Source of the DNA: Streptomyces sp. A0958
Lineage (GTDB): Bacteria; Actinomycetota; Actinomycetes; Streptomycetales; Streptomycetaceae
Assembly: GCF_004795035.1 (NCBI RefSeq)
Contig: NZ_SSBK01000007.1
Location: forward strand, 124,001-188,000
Length of the DNA: 64,000 nucleotides
Direction: 5' to 3'
Shown here: positions 1 to 7,705 of the stretch, piece by piece
How the letters are laid out: each line of letters begins with the position of its first letter
Numbering within the stretch: position 1 is the first letter of the stretch
Translations under genes and position numbers: made by a program
The notes under the pieces: model-generated
Database searches by the model: none
Seen by the model: only the letters and a program-made list of their open reading frames with translations
What the model was told of the DNA's origin: nothing

Positions 1-1
1 G

Positions 2-511
2 CCGCGCGTGCTGCTCATCGACGAGCTGGACAAGAGCGACATCGACCTGCCGAACGACCTGCTGAACGTGCTGGAGGAGGGCGAGTTCGCCATCCCCGAG
101 CTGGAGCGGATCGCCGACCGGCTGCCCGACGGCGAGGCGGACGTGCTGGACCACGACGGCAACAAGGTGCGGATCAAGGGCGGCCGGGTGCAGTGCCGGG
201 CCTTCCCCTTCGTCGTGCTCACGAGCAACGGCGAGCGGGACTTCCCGGCCCCGCTGATGCGCCGCTGCATCCACCTGGAGCTGGGCCGCCCCGACCACAA
301 GCGGCTGGCCTCCTTCGTGAAGGCCCACCTGGGCGAGGAGGCGGCCCGCTCCAGCGACGACCTCATCGCCCACTTCCTGGAGCGTTCCCGCACCGAACTC
401 CTCGCCACGGACCAGTTGCTCAACGCGATATACCTCACGCACGCCGCGTCTCCGGCCGGCCGCGACCGCCTGGCCGACCTGCTCATCCAGCGACTCGACC
501 GGCCGAGGTGA
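2..511 (+). CDS. MoxR-like AAA ATPase (5' truncated by window)
   Basis: This is the C-terminal 170 or so residues of an AAA+ ATPase; the reading frame is already open at the window edge, so the Walker A part lies upstream. A Walker B-like block (LLIDELDKSD) opens the visible part. It is followed by the MoxR-type sensor-1 stretch (VLTSNGERDFP) and the arginine-finger region (PLMRRCIHLEL), then a helical lid. MoxR ATPases remodel partner proteins, often ones with a VWA domain. The next gene starts 7 bp downstream, and its middle part looks VWA-like, so the two probably form a chaperone and client pair. The linkage to the FxS peptide genes is contextual. The family call is secure; the substrate is unknown. 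Confidence 0.85.
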   Translation, partial: PRVLLIDELDKSDIDLPNDLLNVLEEGEFAIPELERIADRLPDGEADVLDHDGNKVRIKGGRVQCRAFPFVVLTSNGERDFPAPLMRRCIHLELGRPDHKRLASFVKAHLGEEAARSSDDLIAHFLERSRTELLATDQLLNAIYLTHAASPAGRDRLADLLIQRLDRPR

Positions 512-518
512 GGCGCTG

Positions 519-3500
519 ATGCCCGGGTCGGAGGAGGCGGACGGGACGCGGGGGGCGCGGGAGGCGAGGGAGACGCGGAGGGCGCGGGGAATAGCTGGGT
601 CTGATGGGGCTGGTGGGGCGGCTGAGGCTGGTGGGGTCGCAGGGGCTCCTGGGGCTCCTGGGGCTCCTGGGGCTCCTGGGGCTCCTGGGGCTGGTGGGGC
701 TGGTGGGACTTCTGAGGCTGGTGGGGTCGCTGAGACTGATGGCGCCGCTGAGGTCTCCGGGGTGGCTGAGGCGACTGGGGTGACCGGGGTGCCGGGGGCG
801 GCTGAGGTGCCGGAGGCCTCCGGGGCGCCTCGGGTGTCCGAGGTATCCGAGGTATTCGAGGTAGCTGAGGCGTCCGGGACGGCCGGTGCCTCGGAGGCGT
901 ACGAGGACGGGTTGCTGCCCGAGCTCGTCGCCCGGCTGCGCGCGGCCGGGCTCGACCCCGATGTCGAGCAGCTGTGCGACGCGCTCTGGCTGGCCCGGTG
1001 GACCCGCAGCCCCGGCGGGCCCGACGCGGACGAGGACCGGGCCGCCGCGCAGCTCTCGGGCGCCCGGACCGCCGACGGGGCCACCGCCCCGGGCCGCGTC
1101 GGCACGCTGACCGCACGGGACGTACGCACCCCGGAGACGGGCCGGGACGACCGGCGCGACGCGGCGCGCGAACCGGGCGACGGCGAGCGGATCTCCCTGC
1201 ACCCCGTCCCCGGCCGCGCCCGGCCCGGCGGCGGTGCGGACACGGAGGCCGAGGACGCGGACGCGCCCCGGACCGGCGGCGCCCGCTCCGGCGCGGACGC
1301 CCGCGCCACCGTGCTGCCCCTCGGCGTACCGGCCGCCCCCGTCCTGCCCGCACCCCTCGAACTCACCCGCGCGCTGCGCCCGTTGCAGCGCTACCACCCG
1401 GTCTCCGCACCGCTGCGCCGCGTCCTGGACGAGACCGCGACCGCGGAGCGCAGCGCCCGCGCGGGCGGCGTGATCATGCCGGTGTTCCGGGGGGTCCGGC
1501 GGGGCGACGCCATCGTGCAGTGCGTGATGGACGCCTCCTCGTCGATGCTGGTCTGGGACCGGCTGTTCGGCGAACTCCAGCAGATCTTCGCGCAGTTGGG
1601 CGCGTTCAGGGACGTACAGGTGCGCTACCTGCACCAGGGCCCGGACGGCGGCTGCACGGTCAGCCGCAGCCCCGACCCGGCCGCGGCCCCGCTGCACTCG
1701 GCGGACCGGCTCAGCGACCCGACCGGGCGCCGGGTCACGGTCGTGGTCAGCGACTGCGCCGGGCCGCTCTGGCGCAGCGGCCACGCCCACCGGCTGCTGC
1801 ACCAGCTCGCCCGTCTGGCCCCCGTGGCCGTTCTGCAGCCGCTGCCGCAGCGCATGTGGAACCGGACGAGGCTGCCGGTCACCTTCGGTTCGCTGACCCG
1901 GGGCGAGGGCCCAGCCGGGGCGGCCCTGCTGAAGGTCACCGGCGACGCCGGAACCGGCCCCGCCGCCCACCCCGGGGCCCTGGCCGTACCGGTCCTGCCC
2001 CCGGTACCGGACGCGCTCGCGGCCTGGGCGAGGCTGCTCTCCGGCACCGGCGCCGCGTCCGTGCCCGGGGCGGTCGGCTGGGTCAGGTCCGACCAGCCCG
2101 CGGCCCCCGCCCGCCGCCGGGGCGACACCCTGTCCTCGCTCCAGCTGGTCAGCCGGTTCCGCTCGACGGCCTCCCCGGTCGCCGGCCAGCTCGCCGTCTA
2201 CCTCGCGGCGGCCCCCCTCTACCTGCCGGTCATGCAGCTGGTGCAGCGCACGATGCTGCCCCACTCGGGCCCCGCCGAGCTGGCCGAGGTGCTGCTGAGC
2301 GGACTGCTCAAACGGGTCGACGGCGGCACCGGGCGCGGACAGTGGTACACGTTCGAGCCCGACGTGCAGGAGGCGCTGCTCGGGCCGCTCGGCCGTGACG
2401 AGGCCCTACTCGTACTCAAGCACTGTTCGCAATACATAGAGCAGCGGTTCGGCAAGGGCGGACCCAACTTCCCGGCCCTGGCCTACGCCCAGCTCGGCGA
2501 CGGCACGGCGCGTGACGCCGGGTACGGCACCGGACCGGACGACGGCTGGCCGCTCCGGGGCGAGAACCAGGAGCCCCGGGACGGGGACGCGGACGGCGAA
2601 GACGCCGACGAGAGCGAGGAGAACGAGGGGAACGGGGGGAACGAGAGGCGCGGCGCTCCGCGCGTCCCCCACGCCTTTGCCGAGGTCGCAGCCCGCGTAC
2701 TGGAGCGATTCATGCCCGTACCCCCCAGATTCGTGACCCGGGAGCCCAAGGCCCCCGGGAACCCTCCGGCCCCCGCCAACAGCCTCGCCGTGCGGCGCGC
2801 GCGTGAACTCGTGCGGCACTTCGAGGCCGACAAGATGGTGCAGCGCCTGATCGACGCCGTACAGCTGCTCAGAGGAGCCGCCGAGAACAGCCCGCCCCCG
2901 GCCGCCGACCCCGAGCTCTGGTCGGAGTACGCCCGGTGCGTACTGCGGCTGTGGGAGGTGCAGGGCGGCGCCGACCTGCTCGAAGAGGCCGAACGCGCCG
3001 CCGAGCGGGCCGCCGCCCGCCCCGGTGCCGTACGGGAGAGGGCCGTGCTCGCCAAGGTTCTGCACGCGGCGGCCGACGACCGGCGCAGGCGCGGCGACCG
3101 GCGCGGCGCCCTGGAACTCCTGCGGCGCGCCGACCGCGAGTACACCGCCGCCTGCGCCAGCCCCGGCCTGGAGCCCGGCGAGGCGCTGCGGCTCACCCTG
3201 GAGCGGGTGCGGGCCCTGGAGGCGCAGTGGCGGCTCGACGGCGACAGCGCCCTGCTCCAGAGCGCCTGCGGCATGCTGGAGGCCTTCGCCGACTCCTGGC
3301 CGGACCAGGAGAACCGGCCCGCCGTCCTGCCGCTCCAGCACGGCCGGACCCTCCTGAAACTGGCCCGCGCCACCCAGGACGAGGAACAGTCACGGGAGTA
3401 CGCCCGCCAGTCGGCCCGCTCCCTGCGTACCGCCTTCGCACAGGGCGGCCGGCAGACCATGGGCACCGAGATCCGCGTTGTGCTGGACCTCGTGGACGCG

Positions 3501-4325
3501 CTGCTCGCCTCGGGCGCCGAACCGGAGGAGGCCGCCACCCTCACCGCCCAGGCACTGGAGACCGTACGCGACCAGCGCCGGCGCGCCCAGCTCCAGACTC
3601 GGGCCGGCAGGGTCCGGGTCGCCCGCTACGAGCACACCGGCGACCCCGCCGAACTCGTCACCGCCACCGAGTGGTTCGCCCGCGCGGCCCGCGGCATCCC
3701 CCGCGACTCCCGCGCCTACACGGACCTCCTCGCCGAATGGGGCGCCACCCTGCTGCGCCGCGCCGAACTCCCGGACGGCCGGGAGCACATCGGGGCGGCG
3801 GTACGGGTGCTGCGCGACTGCCGGTCCGAGATGCCGGCCGGGGGAGCGCACCAGTCCGAGCGCCTGCTGATGCTCGGCCGCGCCCTGATGCTGAGGCACC
3901 GCGCCACCGCGGACCGGGTCGACCTGCGCGAGGCCGAGTACCTCTTCAAGCTGGCGGCCGAGGAGGCCACGGCTCCGCTCACCGCCGCGCACTGCTGGCT
4001 GGAGCTGGGCCGGGCCCAGCTCCAGGCCGCCGGTGTCCTCGGCCGGCCGGCCCGGCGCGACGAGGCCGCGGAGGCCTTCCGGTCGGCCGCCGAGTCCGCC
4101 GCCGACGCGCAAACGGAGCTGGAGAGTCCACAAAACGTCCAGGAAGCAGTGGAGTTGGCCGCTACAGCGAACCACTGGCGGGGTATGACGTATGAGAGAG
4201 CGGGCCGCCCCCGGGCCGCGCGGGACGCGTACCGGGCGGCCCGACAGGAGTGGCGCAAACTGCCCGACGGCGGCGGCGCGGCGGGCGAGTCCACCGCTGA
4301 CCGGCTCGCCGAACTGGAGCGCTGA
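519..4325 (+). CDS. SAV_2336-type large protein with VWA-like core and helical repeat C-terminus
   Basis: This 1268-aa protein begins 7 bp after the AAA ATPase gene. Residues 1 to about 125 are low-complexity Gly/Ala/Val/Glu, including five tandem Gly-Ala-Pro triplets encoded by a 9-bp repeat. A segment containing LPELVARLRAAGLDPDVEQL then matches the N-terminal signature of SAV_2336-related proteins. A VWA-like block follows around residues 325-400, with DASSSM as a possible metal-site motif. After an acidic linker (near residue 700), the C-terminal 450 residues are Ala/Arg/Leu-rich helices resembling TPR repeats. Proteins of this type accompany FxS RiPP genes. A partner role for the upstream ATPase is inferred. 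The ATG at 519 has a weak ribosome site, and a start beyond the repeats cannot be excluded. Confidence 0.8.
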   Translation: MPGSEEADGTRGAREARETRRARGIAGSDGAGGAAEAGGVAGAPGAPGAPGAPGAPGAGGAGGTSEAGGVAETDGAAEVSGVAEATGVTGVPGAAEVPEASGAPRVSEVSEVFEVAEASGTAGASEAYEDGLLPELVARLRAAGLDPDVEQLCDALWLARWTRSPGGPDADEDRAAAQLSGARTADGATAPGRVGTLTARDVRTPETGRDDRRDAAREPGDGERISLHPVPGRARPGGGADTEAEDADAPRTGGARSGADARATVLPLGVPAAPVLPAPLELTRALRPLQRYHPVSAPLRRVLDETATAERSARAGGVIMPVFRGVRRGDAIVQCVMDASSSMLVWDRLFGELQQIFAQLGAFRDVQVRYLHQGPDGGCTVSRSPDPAAAPLHSADRLSDPTGRRVTVVVSDCAGPLWRSGHAHRLLHQLARLAPVAVLQPLPQRMWNRTRLPVTFGSLTRGEGPAGAALLKVTGDAGTGPAAHPGALAVPVLPPVPDALAAWARLLSGTGAASVPGAVGWVRSDQPAAPARRRGDTLSSLQLVSRFRSTASPVAGQLAVYLAAAPLYLPVMQLVQRTMLPHSGPAELAEVLLSGLLKRVDGGTGRGQWYTFEPDVQEALLGPLGRDEALLVLKHCSQYIEQRFGKGGPNFPALAYAQLGDGTARDAGYGTGPDDGWPLRGENQEPRDGDADGEDADESEENEGNGGNERRGAPRVPHAFAEVAARVLERFMPVPPRFVTREPKAPGNPPAPANSLAVRRARELVRHFEADKMVQRLIDAVQLLRGAAENSPPPAADPELWSEYARCVLRLWEVQGGADLLEEAERAAERAAARPGAVRERAVLAKVLHAAADDRRRRGDRRGALELLRRADREYTAACASPGLEPGEALRLTLERVRALEAQWRLDGDSALLQSACGMLEAFADSWPDQENRPAVLPLQHGRTLLKLARATQDEEQSREYARQSARSLRTAFAQGGRQTMGTEIRVVLDLVDALLASGAEPEEAATLTAQALETVRDQRRRAQLQTRAGRVRVARYEHTGDPAELVTATEWFARAARGIPRDSRAYTDLLAEWGATLLRRAELPDGREHIGAAVRVLRDCRSEMPAGGAHQSERLLMLGRALMLRHRATADRVDLREAEYLFKLAAEEATAPLTAAHCWLELGRAQLQAAGVLGRPARRDEAAEAFRSAAESAADAQTELESPQNVQEAVELAATANHWRGMTYERAGRPRAARDAYRAARQEWRKLPDGGGAAGESTADRLAELER
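642..686 (+). repeat. 9-bp tandem repeat coding Gly-Ala-Pro
   Basis: Five exact copies of GGGGCTCCT, read in frame as Gly-Ala-Pro, sit inside the low-complexity N-terminus of the SAV_2336-type gene. T-ending codons here contrast with the G/C-ending codons of the rest of the gene, which suggests recent expansion by slippage. Confidence 0.9.
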
Positions 4326-4498
4326 GTGCTCAACGGCGAGCACGGAGGCGCCCCGGCGCCGACGACGGCCCCCACAGCCGTCACCGGCACGAAGGTCCGG
4401 GCAGCGGGGACAGTCAGGCCATGAGGCGGGACCGGCGGTGCGTGCTCAACGACGAGCGGGACACCGGCCGGCCCGGTACTGCGGTACGGGGAGGCGTG

Positions 4499-4687
4499 AT
4501 GAGCGAGTCGACACGGAACGACGCTGCGGGCGCGGGGAGCAAGGGGGAGCTGCCCGACCTGCTGGGCCTGGACCTGGCGACCCTGCGGACCCTGGACCAC
4601 CCGGTGCTCTCCGAGGTGGTCGCGGATCTGCGGGGGCGGGCGGAGCAGCCGAGGGAAATGCTCTGGGGGTTCACCAACGCCTTCTGA
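4499..4687 (+). CDS. fxsA: FxSxx-type cyclophane RiPP precursor (variant core FTNAF)
   Basis: This 62-aa peptide is the probable substrate of the radical SAM enzyme encoded next. A leader-like helical region (LPDLLGLDLATLRTLDHPVL, residues 18-37) is followed by the C-terminal W56-G-F58-T-N60-A-F62. The family is named for a C-terminal F-x-S-x-x; here the third position is Asn instead of Ser. F-x-N is still a plausible three-residue cyclophane site, because related rSAM enzymes crosslink an aromatic residue to the beta carbon two positions on. The start ATG has GGGGAGG about 5 bp upstream, and an in-frame GTG directly precedes it. The frame also stays open upstream to 4421, but that longer start has no clear ribosome site. 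The gene lies 173 bp after the SAV_2336-type gene. Confidence 0.85.
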   Translation: MSESTRNDAAGAGSKGELPDLLGLDLATLRTLDHPVLSEVVADLRGRAEQPREMLWGFTNAF

Positions 4688-4748
4688 AGGGGAGGACCAC
4701 CGGCGCGTTCTGACGCCTTCTGAGGGGGAGGACCACCGGCGCGTTCCG
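4677..4748 (+). repeat. 36-bp tandem duplication across the fxsA stop codon
   Basis: Two copies of a 36-bp unit (4677-4712 and 4713-4748) differ at two positions. Each carries the ACGCCTTCTGA that ends the precursor gene. Because 36 is a multiple of three, the second copy keeps the frame and would end in S-D-A-F and a stop. A degenerate partial third copy may follow at 4749. The rest of the 268-bp gap to fxsB shows no gene. Confidence 0.9.
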
Positions 4749-4955
4749 ACAAGGGAGGGCCGCCCCACCGAAGCGGACGGCGGTGGTCCGGTAGCGCCGT
4801 GCCGCGCCCCGGGCACCGCACGGTTTCGGCCCCGGGTGTGCCCGATCAGGACATCATGGCCCGGGGCGGGGCTGCGCCTGCCGTACGCCGGGGACACTCC
4901 CCCTGGGCCGGTATCGGGGGCCACCCCGCCCGGCGTACAGCACGGGGGTGCGTGA

Positions 4956-6236
4956 GTGGCTGGACGGACGACGCCTCGGGGGGAACGGTCTGCGGAGCGG
5001 GCGCCGCAGCGCGATGCCCGTGCGCACCGCCGCGCCGGCCCGGCAGCGGCGTCGGCGGACGAACCGAGCGCGCGGCCGGTCCCCTTCGGCCAGTTCATCG
5101 TGAAGGTGCACGGCCGCTGCAACCTCGCCTGCCGGTACTGCTACCTGTACGAGGGCCCCGACCGGACCTGGCGCGACCGCCCCGCCGCGGCATCTCCCGC
5201 CGTCCTGGACCGCACCGTCGGCCGCATTACCGAGCACGCGGCCGCCCACCGGCTCCGCCGCGTCGCCCTCGTCCTGCACGGCGGCGAACCCCTGCTCGCC
5301 GGCCCCGGCCGGCTGGCGGCCCTCACCGACGCGGTGCGCGAGCGGGTGCCGGCGGGATGCACCGTCCACACCACCGTGCAGACGAACGCCACCCTGCTCA
5401 CCGACGCCGGGATCACCACCCTCGCCCGGCACGGCATCCGCGTCGGCATCAGCCTCGACGGCGGCCTGGCCGCCCACAACACCCTGCGCACCGACCACGC
5501 GGGCCGCCCCTCCTGGCCCGCCGCCTCGCGCGGCGCCCGGCTCCTGGCCGACCACCACCCCGACGCGTACGCCGGCATCCTGACCGTCGTCGACCCGCGC
5601 ACCGACCCCCTGGAGATGTACGAGTCACTGCTCGCCCTGCGCCCACCGGCCCTGGACCTCCTCCTGCCGCACGGCAACTGGTCCAGCCCGCCGCCCGGAC
5701 TGCCCGACCTGACGGACACCGCCGTGGGCCCCGGATCGGGCCGCGCCACCCCGTACGGCGACTGGCTGTGCACCGTCTTCGACCGCTGGTGGCCGGCGCC
5801 CCGCCGGGAGACCCGCATCCGGCTCTTCGAGGAGTGCGTCGCCCTGCTCCTCGGACTGCCCGCCGCCACCGAGTCCCTCGGCCTCGACCCGCTCAACGCG
5901 GTCGTGGTCGAGACGGACGGCTCCATCGAGCAGGTCGACTCCCTCAAGTCCGCGTACGACGGCGCGGCCACCACCGGCCTCGACGTCTTCCGCCACACCT
6001 TCGACGACGCGCTGCGCCACCCCGGCGTCGCCGCCCGCCAGGCGGGAGCCGGCGCGCTCGCCGCCGCCTGCCGCGCCTGCCCGCTGCTGACCGTGTGCGG
6101 TGGCGGCCACTACGCACACCGCTATCGCGCAGACAACGGCTTCGGCAACCCCTCCGTCTACTGCGCCGACCTCGAACGGCTGATCCGCCACGTGGCGGCC
6201 CGGCTCGCCGAAGCAACCGCTGGAGACCCCCCATGA
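4956..6236 (+). CDS. fxsB: FxsB-type radical SAM/SPASM cyclophane-forming maturase
   Basis: This 426-aa enzyme has the radical SAM cluster motif C55-x3-C59-x2-C62 (in GRCNLACRYCYLYE) and a SPASM-like C-terminus rich in Cys (CRACPLLTVCGGGHY, then a further Cys about 20 residues on) for auxiliary Fe-S clusters. The family installs C-C crosslinks between an aromatic ring and the beta carbon of a residue two positions later in the FxsA core. The first 45 or so residues are Arg/Ala-rich and may not all be translated; the start used is the GTG at 4956. The stop overlaps the start of the HExxH gene by 4 bp (ATGA), indicating translational coupling. The two proteins are fused in some FxS systems and separate here. 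Confidence 0.9.
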   Translation: MAGRTTPRGERSAERAPQRDARAHRRAGPAAASADEPSARPVPFGQFIVKVHGRCNLACRYCYLYEGPDRTWRDRPAAASPAVLDRTVGRITEHAAAHRLRRVALVLHGGEPLLAGPGRLAALTDAVRERVPAGCTVHTTVQTNATLLTDAGITTLARHGIRVGISLDGGLAAHNTLRTDHAGRPSWPAASRGARLLADHHPDAYAGILTVVDPRTDPLEMYESLLALRPPALDLLLPHGNWSSPPPGLPDLTDTAVGPGSGRATPYGDWLCTVFDRWWPAPRRETRIRLFEECVALLLGLPAATESLGLDPLNAVVVETDGSIEQVDSLKSAYDGAATTGLDVFRHTFDDALRHPGVAARQAGAGALAAACRACPLLTVCGGGHYAHRYRADNGFGNPSVYCADLERLIRHVAARLAEATAGDPP

Positions 6237-7636
6237 GCACCGCCGTCCCCGACCACGTCCTGCGCGAACTCGGCCGCACCGAGGGCGACGCCGACTCCCT
6301 CGGCCTGCTCGTCCGCGACCAGGACACCCGCCGCCTCGTCCTCCTGAGAGCCCTGCTCGACGCGGCGTCGGCCGCGCCCGCGACCGTGTGCCCGCCCCCG
6401 CTGCTGGACCGGCTGCGCGAGGACTGGGCCCTCCTCGAAGCCGCCGAGCGCACCGACCGGGCCGCGGTGCGCACCGTCCTGTTCCACCCCCTGGCCGGCC
6501 CCTGGGCGCAGCGCCTGCTCGGCGGCCTCACCGCCCAGGCCCCCGCCGGCCCGGACCTCCACGCCGACCTGGCCCACTTGACGGCCCTGGCGGCCGCGGC
6601 GGCGATCCGGGCGGGGGTGGCGTTCGAGAGCCGGCTCATCGCACGCGTGGGACCGGCCTGCCTGCCCACGCTGGGCGCCGTCCGGGCCGGTGCCGGCCCT
6701 GTAGGACTCTCCTACCGCGACGACGAGTTGACGCTGCGCCCGCAGGACGGGCCCGAGCTCACGGTCAGGTGCCAGCCGGACCGGACGCTGAGCTCGGCCG
6801 ACCCGCGCTGGCTCCCGGTGCTCATGCTCCGCGCGATACTGCCGGGCGGCGGCCCCGTGACCCTCGACGACGTCGACCCGTACGGCATCGACGGCGGTGG
6901 GCTCCCGCGATACGGGCTGAGCGGGACCGCGCGCGTCGGTGACCACGAGCGCAAGGAGTGGGCCGATTCCTGGTCCGGTGTCGAGCCGCTGCTCCGGCTC
7001 GGCGGCGACCACCGCCTCACCGAGGCAGCCGCGTTGCTGCGCTGTGTAGTGCCGCTCAGCCGTCCGTCCGGGTCCGGGCCCGACGGCGAGGGCGCGGCAC
7101 ACTGCAGTGGTACCAGGCGCGAGGCCTTCGGAGCCGTCCTCAGCAGCAAGCCCGCCACCGCGGCCTACTTCGCCTCGACGCTCGTCCACGAACTCCAGCA
7201 CACCAAACTGGCCGCCCTCACCGCCCTGGTGCAGCTCCACCGGGCGGACGCGGCCGAGCGCTACTTCGCCCCCTGGCGCCCCGACCCCCGGCCCTTCGAC
7301 GGCCTCCTCCAGGGCGCCTACTCGCACCTCGCCCTCGCCGACTACTGGCAGCGGTTCGCCCTCCAAGCGCGCCGGGTCACCCACCAGGACCTGGCATGGG
7401 CCGAGCATGCCCGTTGCCGGGAACAGGTCGGGGCCGTACTGCCCGTGCTGGCCGGTTCGGCGGCGCTCACTCTCGAAGGCCGGACGGTGGTCAACGAGAT
7501 GATCTCGGTCTACCACCGTCTGGACGATAATCCGTCCCCCCCGGGCCATCTCGCGCGCGCTCAGGCGTACGTGAGTACCGCCAAGGTGATATGGCAGCAG
7601 AGGAACGGCTCGCGAAGGGCCGTGAGAAGCCCGTGA
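6233..7636 (+). CDS. aKG-HExxH-type peptide beta-hydroxylase
   Basis: This 467-aa protein carries H319-E-L-Q-H323 within STLVHELQHTK, the hallmark of HExxH proteins found with FxS RiPP genes. Family members act after or with the rSAM enzyme to hydroxylate beta carbons of the crosslinked peptide, with iron held by the HExxH histidines; this has been shown for fused rSAM-HExxH proteins. The N-terminal 300 residues lack recognisable motifs and probably form the peptide-binding scaffold. The start is the ATG overlapping the fxsB stop. The frame is also open upstream through fxsB, but that part is a shadow. The specific residue modified is not known. Confidence 0.85.
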   Translation: MSTAVPDHVLRELGRTEGDADSLGLLVRDQDTRRLVLLRALLDAASAAPATVCPPPLLDRLREDWALLEAAERTDRAAVRTVLFHPLAGPWAQRLLGGLTAQAPAGPDLHADLAHLTALAAAAAIRAGVAFESRLIARVGPACLPTLGAVRAGAGPVGLSYRDDELTLRPQDGPELTVRCQPDRTLSSADPRWLPVLMLRAILPGGGPVTLDDVDPYGIDGGGLPRYGLSGTARVGDHERKEWADSWSGVEPLLRLGGDHRLTEAAALLRCVVPLSRPSGSGPDGEGAAHCSGTRREAFGAVLSSKPATAAYFASTLVHELQHTKLAALTALVQLHRADAAERYFAPWRPDPRPFDGLLQGAYSHLALADYWQRFALQARRVTHQDLAWAEHARCREQVGAVLPVLAGSAALTLEGRTVVNEMISVYHRLDDNPSPPGHLARAQAYVSTAKVIWQQRNGSRRAVRSP

Positions 7637-7705
7637 TTCCCGCTGGAGCGGCGGTGGCTCCGGTGTATGTTGACAAGGCTCGTATCGAGGCAGGGAGACG
7701 GTTGA

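Noticed and set aside
483..2264. Long minus-strand frame opposite the SAV_2336-type gene
   Set aside because: Composition is that of an antisense shadow; the plus-strand protein has family motifs.
7666..7675. TATGTT/TTGACA as a promoter for fxsT
   Set aside because: No partner hexamer at proper spacing.
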